From NCBI RefSeq assembly GCF_001434055.1, contig NZ_AZCZ01000010.1, positions 28,583 to 62,769 of the forward strand: a stretch of 34,187 bases of DNA. Reading direction: 5' to 3'. The notes beneath the pieces are model-generated. The model worked only from the letters and a program-made list of their open reading frames with translations, was not told the DNA's origin and did not search any database. The translations under genes and the position numbers were made by a program. Shown here in pieces: positions 7,541-15,675 of the stretch (the first letter of the stretch is position 1; every line of letters starts with the position of its first letter). The stretch is from Levilactobacillus parabrevis ATCC 53295. GTDB taxonomy: Bacteria; Bacillota; Bacilli; Lactobacillales; Lactobacillaceae.

Positions 7541-8263
7541 ATGAAGCAATTAACAAACATGAACGTCCAAATCGTCAGTGACAAGCAGGCCGGGGGTCAG
7601 GCTGGATTCAATGTATTCCAACAAGCCATCGCCAACGGTGCCAAAGTATTAGGTTTGGCAACTGGGAGTACGCCCGTCACGATCTACGAACAACTTGTGG
7701 CGAGTGATCTGGACTTCAGTCAGTTAACGTCCGTTAATCTTGACGAATACGTGGGGCTGAATGCAGATCATCCGCAAAGCTACCATTACTTCATGCAACA
7801 TCATTTGTTTAACCAAAAGCCGTTTGCCAACTCTTACGTGCCAGATGGATCTAACCTGGACGCTGCGGCAGCAACTCACCAATACGATCAAATCATTGCA
7901 GAAAATCCAATTGACTTACAATTGCTTGGACTGGGTCAAAACGGTCACATCGGGTTCAACGAACCGGGGACTGATCCCGAATCAACAACGCATAAGGTAG
8001 CGTTGACGCCATCGACTATCGCCGCCAACGCCCGCTTCTTTGATGACGCCGACGAGGTTCCCCGTTACGCCTATTCCATGGGGATCGGGTCGATCTTACA
8101 AGCAAAGCAAATCTTGATTGTGGCTTACGGCGAAGCCAAGGCTGCCGCAGTTGCCGCCATGATCCAAGGCCCAGTAACGCCCGACGTTCCAGCCAGTTAC
8201 TTGCAGACGCATCCAAACGTCCACGTGATCTTGGATGAAGCAGCTGCGAGTCAACTGGACTAA
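7541..8263 (+). CDS. nagB: Glucosamine-6-phosphate deaminase NagB
   Basis: Converts glucosamine-6-phosphate to fructose-6-phosphate and ammonia, the reverse direction to GlmS. The 240-aa protein shows the NagB signatures [17 protein letters not shown] (catalytic Asp/Glu region) and [14 protein letters not shown] (His in the active-site loop). It is the short form lacking the C-terminal allosteric extension of E. coli NagB, as usual in Firmicutes. The ATG at 7541 is chosen over the TTG at 7505; GAGGGAG ends 10 nt upstream. A two-codon frame ATG-AAA-TGA (7536-7544) overlaps the start codon. The promoter carries two dre-like boxes, linking it to glmS. No clear terminator follows. Confidence 0.96.
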   Translation: MKQLTNMNVQIVSDKQAGGQAGFNVFQQAIANGAKVLGLATGSTPVTIYEQLVASDLDFSQLTSVNLDEYVGLNADHPQSYHYFMQHHLFNQKPFANSYVPDGSNLDAAAATHQYDQIIAENPIDLQLLGLGQNGHIGFNEPGTDPESTTHKVALTPSTIAANARFFDDADEVPRYAYSMGIGSILQAKQILIVAYGEAKAAAVAAMIQGPVTPDVPASYLQTHPNVHVILDEAAASQLD

Positions 8264-8366
8264 CCAACTTGGGATTACACCTAAATCTTATCAATTTTTC
8301 TTTAAGCACCTCCGCAAGTTATGTTATTCTTAACTTGGAAGCGATTTTAAGGGGGAAATTGGTAAG

Positions 8367-9788
8367 ATGAAGCGAACTAAGAAATGGCTATTGGCCGCAC
8401 TCATGGTGGGTGTGGGCCTGAGTAGCATTGGGGGCACGGGTCATGCGGCGACCACTGATCCTCAAGGGTTTATTAACCAGCTGAAGAGTCCGGTAGTGTC
8501 TGTAGCTAACCAATACAAACTCTACCCGTCCGTTATGATGGCTCAGGCGGCCTTAGAAAGCGCCTGGGGAACCAGTGACCTAACAACCCAGGCCAATAAC
8601 TACTTTGGTGTGAAGGGCAGTTACAATGGTCAGTCTGTCAGTATGAAGACGGCGGAGTATGACGCTAACGGTAAACTGTACTATACGACAGCTAACTTTC
8701 GAAAATATCCGAGCGCTAAGGCCTCGATGACTGATAATGCGCAGCTCTTACGCAACGGGACGAGTTATAACCCAACAATCTATAGTGGTGCTTGGCGGGA
8801 AAACGCCGCATCCTATTCAGCTGCGGCTAATGCACTGACAGGTGTTTACGCGACGTCACCCAATTATGGGACGAGCTTGATCAAGGTTATCGATCAGTAC
8901 GGCTTGAATACGCTGTTGGACGGGAATACGGGTAGTTCTGGTGATTCTGGGTCCAACACAACGAAGCCGACGAAACCCACGGTAACGTATGCCAAGGCAA
9001 AGTACTACGGCGCTGCCGGGAATCAGACGGCGCGATTGAGCAGCAAGCATACGCACTATGTGTTGTACAATCACGTGAAGGGGACGCGCGCTAATATTAC
9101 CAAGACATCGTGGGGTAAGTTAAATGATTACACGGGCCAACAGACCTATTTGGACATGCGTGCGGTGAAGACCGATCCGAAGTCGGGCAAGAAGACGACG
9201 TGGTACCGGGTTCGCTTCTCCAGCAAGAGTACTGCCAAGAAGTATTGGCTTTATACAGAGGGCTTAACATTGCCGACCGTGAAATACACCAAAGGTTTGG
9301 CCACGGTCAAGGTAAATAGTGGGATGAGTGGTAGTTACTATAATCACGTGTTCAATTCGCCCTACCTCGCTAAGGCGATGGGGCCCCTCAAAAAGTTAAC
9401 GGCGAAGTCATACACGGCGGATAACCAAGCGGTGCGGACGCAGGACGGTTACAAGACGATCTGGTACCGTATCAAGGTTGGTTCTAAGAAATACTGGATC
9501 GCCTCGACGGAAGCTGCGGCAAGTCCTCAGTATGATTACGTTGTTTATACCAAGACGAGTGGAACCAAGAAACTCAGCAATAAGTACAGCAAATATAACC
9601 TTTACAATCACATTAAGAAGACCCATTTTGACCAAAAGACATCGAAGTGGCCGAGTGGCAGTAAGAAGGGCGCCAAGGTCACATTCGATTCGAAGGGTGT
9701 CAAGACAGCCTACAAGACGACCTGGTATCGGATTCAGTTCAGCGGCAATAAGACCAAGTACTGGGTCGATGCGAGAGCCTTACAATAA
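8367..9788 (+). CDS. Secreted GH73 N-acetylglucosaminidase (autolysin) with GW-like modules
   Basis: Predicted peptidoglycan hydrolase that cuts between GlcNAc and MurNAc during wall turnover or cell separation. The 473-aa protein has a signal peptide (1 to about 27, KK then a hydrophobic stretch ending GHA), a GH73 domain (about 30-185) with the catalytic Glu at 64 in AALESAWG and the NNYFGVKG motif, a short Gly/Ser/Thr/Pro linker, and three C-terminal modules of about 85 aa (about 208-300, 303-385, 388-473). Each module has a YNHV-like strand and a WYRI/V...YW segment typical of GW/SH3 modules that bind lipoteichoic acid. No membrane or LPXTG anchor is present. It has its own terminator, and tagH follows. 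Confidence 0.92.
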   Translation: MKRTKKWLLAALMVGVGLSSIGGTGHAATTDPQGFINQLKSPVVSVANQYKLYPSVMMAQAALESAWGTSDLTTQANNYFGVKGSYNGQSVSMKTAEYDANGKLYYTTANFRKYPSAKASMTDNAQLLRNGTSYNPTIYSGAWRENAASYSAAANALTGVYATSPNYGTSLIKVIDQYGLNTLLDGNTGSSGDSGSNTTKPTKPTVTYAKAKYYGAAGNQTARLSSKHTHYVLYNHVKGTRANITKTSWGKLNDYTGQQTYLDMRAVKTDPKSGKKTTWYRVRFSSKSTAKKYWLYTEGLTLPTVKYTKGLATVKVNSGMSGSYYNHVFNSPYLAKAMGPLKKLTAKSYTADNQAVRTQDGYKTIWYRIKVGSKKYWIASTEAAASPQYDYVVYTKTSGTKKLSNKYSKYNLYNHIKKTHFDQKTSKWPSGSKKGAKVTFDSKGVKTAYKTTWYRIQFSGNKTKYWVDARALQ

Positions 9789-9799
9789 CAGGTATGAGA

Positions 9800-9827
9800 G
9801 AGTCGTGGTTCATGCGCGGCTCTTTTC
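9800..9827 (+). terminator. Terminator of the GH73 gene
   Basis: AGAGTCGTG (9800-9808) pairs with CGCGGCTCT (9816-9824, with G-T wobbles), followed by TTTT. Confidence 0.7.
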
Positions 9828-9905
9828 GTTTGGACGGCAGCGGGCAGCGTGGGCTATAAGAAAAGTGTAAGGCCAACGAGAAATTACCCACAGACGCTCG
9901 TTTTT

Positions 9906-9914
9906 TGGTATAAT
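9906..9914 (+). promoter_or_regulatory. Extended -10 promoter of tagH
   Basis: TGGTATAAT, with TATAAT at 9909-9914, 76 nt before the start codon; no good -35 is seen. Confidence 0.55.
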
Positions 9915-9989
9915 ACACAAGACTGAGCTCGCCGGTTAATAGCGAGCCTTACTAGAAAACGTTAATAACTGAGTTAGGAAGTTTAATTC

Positions 9990-11072
9990 ATGGATAATTC
10001 TTACAAAATTAAGGTCCAAAATGTCACGAAGGAATATGACCTCTACAAGAGTCAGGCTGAAAAATTGCGGTCATTCTTTTCCCTGAGAGGGGCAAAGGTG
10101 CCACACTTCTGGTCACTGATGGGCATTTCACTGGAGGTCAAATCAGGTGAAACTCTGGGATTGATTGGGGTCAACGGGTCTGGGAAGTCCACGTTGTCCA
10201 ATATTATTTCCGGAATCATTCCACAAACGACTGGGGTTGTGGATGTCCGTGGTGATACCTCAATCATTGCGATTGGTGCCGGACTGCGGGGAAACCTGAC
10301 GGGATTGGAAAACATTCGGTTGAAGGCGCTGATGCAGGGGTTAACGAACCCCGAAATCGATGCTTTGATGGATGATATCGTTGGTTTTGCCGATATTGGT
10401 GATTTCTTATACCAACCCGTTAAGAGCTACTCCTCCGGGATGAAATCACGGCTGGGCTTCTCCATCGCCGTGCACGTTAACCCAGATATCCTGATCATTG
10501 ATGAAGCGTTGTCCGTTGGGGATGATACCTTCTATCAAAAGTGTGTGGACAAGATTGCTGAGTTCAAAGATGAAGGCAAGACCATCGTCTTTGTCAGTCA
10601 CTCTTTGAAGCAGGTCGAGATTCTTTGTGACCGAGTTGCTTGGATTCACTACGGTACATTGAAGGAAATCGGTGCTACGGCGGATGTGGTTAAGCACTAC
10701 CGCGCATTCACTAAGTGGTTCAAGGGTCAAACGAAGAAAGAAAAGAAGCACTTCCAGCGTCAAATGAAGGAAAACCAAAAGTCATTTGATATTGATGCTT
10801 ACCAGCAGCAGGTCACAGACGAGCTACAGGCGGCAGACCCCAACGCCACCAACGTTGCGGCTAAGGTCAAAAAGGACTTTTACGGTTCTGTGATCAGCGA
10901 AAAGATGGGCTGGGGCACACGAATTCTGGCCTTTGCGGTAGCAATCGTCTTTGTCCTGACGTGTCTCGTCAACATTTCCGGCCATTCGGTGGGGGATGTT
11001 GTCCAGCATCCAGGCAATCTGATTCACCCAGAAACGGTCCTCCACGATACTGATGCCGGTAACCCCAGATAA
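9990..11072 (+). CDS. tagH: TagH-like ATP-binding protein of a teichoic acid exporter
   Basis: ABC ATPase that would energise export of wall teichoic acid (or a related wall polymer) through a TagG-type permease. The 360-aa protein has Walker A GVNGSGKST (60-68), signature SYSSGM (146-151), Walker B ILIIDEA (167-173) and the H-loop SHS (203-205). The NTPase part ends at about 240. A charged region follows and then one hydrophobic segment (about 312-330), as in TagH proteins with a C-terminal membrane-anchored tail. AGGAAG 9 nt upstream supports the start. The usual partner tagG is not adjacent or elsewhere in the window, so the permease must be encoded elsewhere. A terminator lies 140 bp downstream. 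Confidence 0.88.
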   Translation: MDNSYKIKVQNVTKEYDLYKSQAEKLRSFFSLRGAKVPHFWSLMGISLEVKSGETLGLIGVNGSGKSTLSNIISGIIPQTTGVVDVRGDTSIIAIGAGLRGNLTGLENIRLKALMQGLTNPEIDALMDDIVGFADIGDFLYQPVKSYSSGMKSRLGFSIAVHVNPDILIIDEALSVGDDTFYQKCVDKIAEFKDEGKTIVFVSHSLKQVEILCDRVAWIHYGTLKEIGATADVVKHYRAFTKWFKGQTKKEKKHFQRQMKENQKSFDIDAYQQQVTDELQAADPNATNVAAKVKKDFYGSVISEKMGWGTRILAFAVAIVFVLTCLVNISGHSVGDVVQHPGNLIHPETVLHDTDAGNPR

Positions 11073-11213
11073 AAATTAGAAAACTATGATAAAACAGATA
11101 GATTTTTTTCATTTTTCATGGTATCTTTAACTTACCATTTATTTACCCCTTTATTTAATTTCCCAATGAATTGAATAGAGGTTTATCTCTCATTTGGTGA
11201 AGACTAAATGGCG

Positions 11214-11245
11214 GAGCACGGTCGATAGCGACGGTGCTCTTTTTG
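11214..11245 (+). terminator. Terminator downstream of tagH
   Basis: GAGCACGGTCG (11214-11224) pairs with CGACGGTGCTC (11229-11239) with one G-G mismatch, followed by TTTTT. The 140 nt between the tagH stop and this hairpin are AT-rich with no gene seen. Confidence 0.88.
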
Positions 11246-11280
11246 TATAAGAGAGTGAAGCAAGGCGCTAAGGTTCTGAG

Positions 11281-11815
11281 CATTAGGGAGGTAAGGCCTT
11301 CTGTTCGGCTTCGCCGGACAGGAGGCCTTAGCTTTCTAAGCGGAAGAACCTGCCTTGCGGAACTCGTTTCAGAGGCTGCATATTTCCCAAGTATTCTGGC
11401 GAGAGTGAGTTTAACGCTCTAAATCAAGGTAGTCGGCAACTGCTATGCCGGGCAGGAGTCTCTTATTTTTCTAAGCGGAGGGGACTGCCTTGGCGAACGC
11501 GTTTCAGAAGCCGCAAGTTTCCGAATATCAGGGCGAGAGCAAATCTAACGCACTAAGCCAACACAACAATTAGAAGCGTCGGGAGGCCTTAGCTTTCTAA
11601 GCGGAAGAACCTGCCTTGCGGAACTCGTTTCAGAGGCTGCATATTTCCCAAGTATTCTGGCGAGAGTGAGTTTAACGCTCTAAATCAAGGTAGTCGGCAA
11701 CTGCTATGCCGGGCAGGAGTCTCTTATTTTTCTAAGCGGAGGGGACTGCCCGAGGGAACGCGTTTCAGAGGCTGCAAGTTTCCTGATATGGGGGCGAAAA
11801 CAAGTCCAAATCTGT
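11281..11815 (+). repeat. Tandem array of four ~130-bp repeat units (A-B-A-B)
   Basis: Four related modules lie head to tail in a gene-free stretch. Each has CTAAGCGGA near its start, a GTTTCAGAGGCTGCA-like core, a TTTCC or TTTCCC block, a GGCGA box and a TCTAACGC-like end. Types A and B alternate. A 169-bp block is identical at 11321-11489 and 11582-11750 (period 261 bp) and the flanks then differ sharply, which suggests recent duplication or gene conversion. Two more units lie at 290-545 in the opposite orientation. There is no transposase gene or terminal inverted repeat. Short frames here are not credible genes. The rest of the gap (11816-11970) holds nothing recognisable. Confidence 0.85.
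11292..11330 (+). other. 18-bp hairpin with 3-nt loop at the head of the repeat array
   Basis: Positions 11292-11309 pair without a break with 11313-11330 around a TTC loop. Two of the 18 pairs are T-G wobbles on this strand and would be A-C mismatches on the other, so the plus strand is the probable RNA. The same hairpin type is seen at 502-528 on the minus strand. Confidence 0.75.
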
Positions 11816-11970
11816 AAGTCAATATAAAAACTAGAAATCACCCCAATCAAAGGGCCCTTACCTCGCTATCCCAATTGTCAAAAAAATCCCGCAATAATCT
11901 CCCCAACCGGCCCCAGTGCGAATTTAGGCTACTTTTATCAGAATTACCCCCTGTTTAATTCCGAAAAACT

Positions 11971-11998
11971 TGGTATGATTTAAATGTAATCGGTTACA
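11971..11998 (+). promoter_or_regulatory. Extended -10 promoter with cre-like operator
   Basis: TGGTATGAT (TATGAT 11974-11979) is followed at once by ATGTAATCGGTTACA (11984-11998). The latter fits the CcpA cre consensus WTGNAANCGNWNNCA at every fixed position and is nearly palindromic, so a local LacI-type repressor is an alternative. The position around the transcript start predicts repression of the operon at 12033. Confidence 0.65.
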
Positions 11999-12032
11999 TA
12001 TGAGAAACTAGAAAAATGAGAGGCGGGATTAA

Positions 12033-13169
12033 ATGGCTATTGCGCAAATTAACGTTGCCGTCGTCGGGTGTGGTGTCATCAGTGATATTTACTTGCAGTC
12101 GCTTCAGGACAAGTTTGCTGTGACCAATGTCGTTGCTTGCTCCGACCTGAATCCGGAGAAGATGCAGGCCAAGGCGGAAAAGTACCACATCAAGGCGATG
12201 AATTACGCAGATATCTTGGCGGACCCAACGATTCAACTGATTGTGAATCTAACGACGCCTAAGGCCCACTACAGTATTATCAAACAAGCCCTGGAACACG
12301 GTAAACACGTCTTTTCGGAGAAAATGATTGCCGTCGAGTTGTCGGATGGTCAGGAACTTTGTGAATTAGCGCAGTCGAAGAATTTACGGCTTGGTGTGGC
12401 GCCAGATACCTTCCTGGGTGGCGGAATTCAAACGGCTAGGTACATGGTGGACCACGGATTGATCGGCGATCCCTTGTCAGTCGTGGTCTCGTTGAATCGG
12501 AACTTCCGCGTTTACGCTGATATTTTTCCCCACATGAATCAGCGAGGCGGTACGTTACCGTTTGACACGGGTTGCTACTACCTCACCGCGCTGGCCAGTA
12601 TTCTGGGCCCAGCCAAGAGCGTGAGTGCCTTTGGTCGACGGTATCAGCCAGAACGCATCGGTCAACGGACCGATAAGCCGTGGTTTGGTGAAAAATCAAC
12701 GGTCGAGGCCGATAACATCCTGACGGCGACCGTGGCCTATCAGGATGGGGTGCTGACAACGGTTCACTTTAATTCTGAAAACATTTTAAATGAACAGCCG
12801 CAGATGACGTTGTTCGGGTCCGATGGCATCCTGAAGATGGGGGATCCCAATAACTTTGATTCTCCCAACTATCTGACTAAACAGTTGAACGAACCGGTTA
12901 AGTTCCCGTTTACCCACGGCTTTTTGGAAAACTCACGGGGATTAGGAGTTGCCGACATGGCTTGGGCCATTCAACAGAATCGGCCGCACCGTGCCAGCAT
13001 GGAGATGGCTTATCACGTCTTTGAACTCATTCACGGCATGTATCAGAGCGCCGAGACGGAGACGGTTTACCACATGCAGTCCACGTTTGACCGGCCACAG
13101 CCCTTGCCAACGGGGTACCTGGATAATGGTTTCTGGGGACCGACCGAGGAAAGTGCCTTAGCATTCTAG
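12033..13169 (+). CDS. Gfo/Idh/MocA family NAD(P)-dependent oxidoreductase
   Basis: Probable sugar or polyol dehydrogenase; substrate unknown. The 378-aa protein has an N-terminal Rossmann fold with VVGCGVIS (about 10-17) and the family EK motif as SEKM (about residue 95) where EKP is usual. The C-terminal alpha/beta domain carries DTGCYYL, which holds the active-site Asp/His-type region. A GAGGCGGG-like ribosome site precedes the ATG. It is first in a probable operon with a VOC protein (16 nt later), a UPF0303 protein and an AraC regulator. The cre-like promoter suggests a carbon-catabolic role. Confidence 0.88.
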   Translation: MAIAQINVAVVGCGVISDIYLQSLQDKFAVTNVVACSDLNPEKMQAKAEKYHIKAMNYADILADPTIQLIVNLTTPKAHYSIIKQALEHGKHVFSEKMIAVELSDGQELCELAQSKNLRLGVAPDTFLGGGIQTARYMVDHGLIGDPLSVVVSLNRNFRVYADIFPHMNQRGGTLPFDTGCYYLTALASILGPAKSVSAFGRRYQPERIGQRTDKPWFGEKSTVEADNILTATVAYQDGVLTTVHFNSENILNEQPQMTLFGSDGILKMGDPNNFDSPNYLTKQLNEPVKFPFTHGFLENSRGLGVADMAWAIQQNRPHRASMEMAYHVFELIHGMYQSAETETVYHMQSTFDRPQPLPTGYLDNGFWGPTEESALAF

Positions 13170-13185
13170 AAAGGAAGTTAGCATC

Positions 13186-13608
13186 ATGGAAATTAGTCGT
13201 ATCGCACACGCTTCATTCAAAGTCACAGATATGGCCGCCGCAGTTGATTTTTACTGTAACGGGCTGGGATTCACCGACAAGTTTGAGCTACCAGACGAGC
13301 AGGGGCGGCCATGGATTAAATACTTGGAAATTCAACCGGGCCAATTTTTTGAGTTGTTCTACGATAACGATCAGCTTCCCAAGGCCACGCACGGATATGA
13401 CCTGTGTGGGTATCTTCATCTAAGCCTGGAGGTCCCTGATATTGAGGCAACCAAGCGTGAACTGCTAGCAAAGGGGTTACCAGTCAATAGTGAAATCAAA
13501 TTCGGGCCGGATAAGTCTTATCAACTTTGGTCAGCCGATCCCGATGGCAATCAGATTGAGTTCATGCAGTACTCACCAGATTCCTTCCAGTTAGTGGGGC
13601 GAAATTAA
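13186..13608 (+). CDS. VOC (glyoxalase/bleomycin resistance) superfamily protein
   Basis: A 140-aa protein with the paired beta-alpha-beta-beta-beta modules of the vicinal oxygen chelate fold. Likely metal ligands are His8 (ISRIAHASFKV), a Glu in the FFELFY strand (near residue 57), a His in YLHLSLEV (near residue 78) and the Glu in the conserved C-terminal DPDGNQIEFMQY. This pattern fits lactoylglutathione-lyase-like enzymes, but VOC proteins also include isomerases and dioxygenases. Given the neighbouring oxidoreductase, a role in sugar or aldehyde conversion is plausible, not shown. AAGGAAG lies 9 nt upstream of the ATG. Its stop overlaps the next start (TAATG). Confidence 0.85.
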   Translation: MEISRIAHASFKVTDMAAAVDFYCNGLGFTDKFELPDEQGRPWIKYLEIQPGQFFELFYDNDQLPKATHGYDLCGYLHLSLEVPDIEATKRELLAKGLPVNSEIKFGPDKSYQLWSADPDGNQIEFMQYSPDSFQLVGRN

Positions 13609-14069
13609 TGAAAATGCCGACGATGGCCGAAGTTCAAGCCGAAGAAGCGGACTTACAATTTACGAGTTTTAGCAACGAGACGGCCTTGCAACTCGGCCAG
13701 CAATTAGTGGCCTTGGCTCAGAAACGCCAGGCCGCCGTGACCATTGACATCACGCGTAACCGCCAGCAGCTGTTCCACGCGGCCATGCCGGGGACGGCAA
13801 TCGATAACGATAAGTGGTTGCAGCGCAAAATCAATACGGTTTATGAGTACGGGACCAGTAGCTTGCACAAACAGTTGGAAATGACTGCGCGGGGTCAAAC
13901 ACTAGAAGAAGCCGCCGCGCTCGATGCGCGACACTACGCGGCCGCGGGTGGGGGCTTCCCCGTTGTCATCAAAGGGACTGGTCTCGTGGGCAGTATCGCC
14001 GTCTCGGGACTGGCCTCAGAGGAAGATCACCAGCTGATCGTCGATGAGTTACGCGTGTTCTTGCGGTAA
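13608..14069 (+). CDS. UPF0303 / heme-degrading-domain (GlcG/HbpS-like) protein
   Basis: A 153-aa cytoplasmic protein of the UPF0303 group, which belongs to the GlcG/HbpS fold. The family shape is recognised from the DNDKWLQRKINTV segment, the GTSSLHKQL stretch and the Gly-rich GGGFPVVIKGTGLVGSI region followed by a GLASEEDHQL segment. Family members are often found beside sugar or glycol dehydrogenases; a direct heme function is not demonstrated for UPF0303. The first ATG overlaps the VOC stop by one base (a second is two codons on, at 13614), showing tight coupling. The AraC gene starts 22 nt after its stop. Confidence 0.85.
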   Translation: MKMPTMAEVQAEEADLQFTSFSNETALQLGQQLVALAQKRQAAVTIDITRNRQQLFHAAMPGTAIDNDKWLQRKINTVYEYGTSSLHKQLEMTARGQTLEEAAALDARHYAAAGGGFPVVIKGTGLVGSIAVSGLASEEDHQLIVDELRVFLR

Positions 14070-14090
14070 AAAAGTTAGAGGGGAACCGGC

Positions 14091-14945
14091 ATGAAAAGAT
14101 TGCCACTGATCAATACACAATTTACCCTGTTTGGCGGGCACATGGAGACGGTACCGCCGGGCTGGCACTGGAAGCCGGAAGCCCACTTGGCATTTGAGCT
14201 GATGTACATCGTTTCCGGAACGCAGCGGACCACTTCCGAGATTGGCGAGCTGATCACCCGTGCTGGCGAGTTCATCATCATTCCACCGGGCATTCGGCAC
14301 AACAACTATGTGGTGGGGGACCAGCCGCTGGACTACTTTGCCATTCACTTTAATCTGGACGATCCGTCCTTTAAATACATGCTGACGCGGGAGTATGCCA
14401 ATCAAATCGTGCGGTCGGATTGGGCAGTTTACGATGACTTGAAGGCTTGTACGACGCAGCTGATGACGTTATTTTCAAACAAATACGGCCTGACGGACAA
14501 ATTGAATATTGAGATGAGCACGATCAACTTGATCATGATTCTCTTGGAAGCCGTCCAAACCCAGGCTCAGTTCAGTTTTGACGAGACGAACCCTGACCAA
14601 TTTCTGTTGTGCACCAAGTTGGCTAGTGACCTGAAACAGCAGGTAGATAACCAGATTTATTATGGCGAGCATCCGACTCATATTTCCATTGCTGCGGTCG
14701 CGAGACGGTACAACATTAGCCAAAGTTATGCCTTGGAGTTGTTCAAGAAATATTACGGGGAGTCGCCGCAAAGTTATCTGATCACCCTGAAGCTAGAGGT
14801 GGGGAAGAAACTCCTGTGCCAACCCAAGATGCAGGTCAAACAGGTCGCGGAGCGGTTGGCCTACGCCGATGCCAGCCACTTTGGTCGAGAATTCAAAAAA
14901 CATTTTGGATTGTCGCCACGAGAATATGCGCAAGAGCACCGCTAA
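14091..14945 (+). CDS. AraC-family transcriptional regulator with cupin sensor domain
   Basis: Probable regulator of the operon it closes. The 284-aa protein has an N-terminal cupin domain (about 15-100; paired His in GWHWKPEAHLAFEL and the PPGIRHNN motif near residue 65) that should bind a sugar or related effector, and a C-terminal pair of helix-turn-helix motifs. The first HTH lies in ISIAAVARRYNISQSY (about 203-218), the second in VKQVAERLAYADASHFGRE (about 248-266), followed by the typical FGLSPREY end. GAGGGG 7 nt upstream supports the ATG. No clear T-run terminator follows the stop. Confidence 0.92.
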   Translation: MKRLPLINTQFTLFGGHMETVPPGWHWKPEAHLAFELMYIVSGTQRTTSEIGELITRAGEFIIIPPGIRHNNYVVGDQPLDYFAIHFNLDDPSFKYMLTREYANQIVRSDWAVYDDLKACTTQLMTLFSNKYGLTDKLNIEMSTINLIMILLEAVQTQAQFSFDETNPDQFLLCTKLASDLKQQVDNQIYYGEHPTHISIAAVARRYNISQSYALELFKKYYGESPQSYLITLKLEVGKKLLCQPKMQVKQVAERLAYADASHFGREFKKHFGLSPREYAQEHR

Positions 14946-15122
14946 AGTGGCCAAAAATGCGTTAAACGGAAAACACTTTCCAAAAGTTAAAAATAATTGT
15001 TAAATAATTTCCACCTTCTGTAAACATCGTGTAAATCCCGCCATATCAAGCTTATGACGATGATGGGGCGTAGCAGTGAGCCAGGATAATCATCAAACCC
15101 AACAATTATTTCACGAAAAACA

Positions 15123-15151
15123 TTGACAGCGCTTACAAAGAACGGTATATT
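15123..15151 (+). promoter_or_regulatory. Strong promoter overlapped by a cre-like site
   Basis: TTGACA (15123-15128), 17-bp spacer, TATATT (15146-15151). The segment 15123-15137 (TTGACAGCGCTTACA) matches the cre consensus WTGNAANCGNWNNCA with one mismatch and covers the -35, predicting repression by CcpA. Between the AraC stop (14945) and this promoter I see no gene. Confidence 0.75.
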
Positions 15152-15157
15152 ATAACT

Positions 15158-15243
15158 CGTAAGGTATTAATAATTACCTTCTAATCAATTCTCTTTCTCT
15201 CTTATGCCGACCACTACCATTCCCTGGTAGTGGTTTTGTTTTT
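15158..15243 (+). ncRNA. Candidate CcpA-controlled small RNA (~86 nt)
   Basis: A near-consensus promoter is followed about 50 nt later by a terminator hairpin, CCACTACCA (15211-15219) with TGGTAGTGG (15225-15233) and a T-rich tail. The predicted transcript has a 5' hairpin (AAGGTA with TACCTT, about 15161-15181), an unpaired pyrimidine-rich middle (TTCTCTTTCTCTCTT), and the terminator. A pyrimidine-rich stretch can pair with ribosome-binding sites. The only ORF is seven codons and has no ribosome site. An alternative is a leader attenuator for the gene at 15342, which appears to have its own -10 at 15257. Confidence 0.6.
15209..15243 (+). terminator. Terminator of the candidate sRNA
   Basis: Perfect 9-bp stem (15211-15219 with 15225-15233), 5-nt loop, then TTTTGTTTTT. 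Confidence 0.88.
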
Positions 15244-15341
15244 GTCTAAAACCCTGTATAATTGAGGCCGGTAGCGTTGCTGCGATGTGCGTTAAATTGC
15301 CGGTGGCAACCAAGAGTGTTCACAATGAAAGGTGAGAATTG

Positions 15342-15650
15342 ATGAAAAGTCATGAAACGTTTACCTTAATCGAAGAAATTACCCGTTTGGACGGGAGTAA
15401 ATACATGGAGATCAGTGACATGGTTCAGAACGGCCGTGCCGAGTTGGCCGTGGAACGGGGATTGATCAAACAAGTCCGCATCCTCCAGCTCAACATCGCG
15501 CATACGCCGCACGTTCAGGCCTATGAGGATTACGTAAACGAGAATTATGAGATGCCCGCCGAAGATTTCAAGACCTTTCAGGAGTGGGAGAAGCCGGCTG
15601 AGATGCAAAAGGAAGTCGATGCCATCCTCCACGAAAACCATATTGGCTAA
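15342..15650 (+). CDS. Hypothetical protein (102 aa)
   Basis: Soluble, acidic protein with no signal peptide or membrane helix and mixed alpha/beta character; the second half is mostly helical and rich in Glu. I do not recognise a family. AAAGGTGAG 6 nt upstream supports the ATG at 15342 rather than the TTG just before it. TATAAT at 15257-15262 may be its own promoter. It stands alone, with the sRNA-like cassette upstream and structured element C starting about 25 nt after the stop, so the element may be part of its 3' UTR. The ORF looks real from its ribosome site and codon use like the neighbours. Confidence 0.7.
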   Translation: MKSHETFTLIEEITRLDGSKYMEISDMVQNGRAELAVERGLIKQVRILQLNIAHTPHVQAYEDYVNENYEMPAEDFKTFQEWEKPAEMQKEVDAILHENHIG

Positions 15651-15675
15651 CGAATAAACAGCGCTTGCCGCTTGC

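Noticed and set aside
11234-11422. 62-aa ORF in the repeat array
   Set aside because: Begins in a terminator T-run and consists of repeat sequence.
15204-15230. Seven-codon peptide in the sRNA candidate
   Set aside because: No ribosome site and its end is buried in the terminator hairpin.
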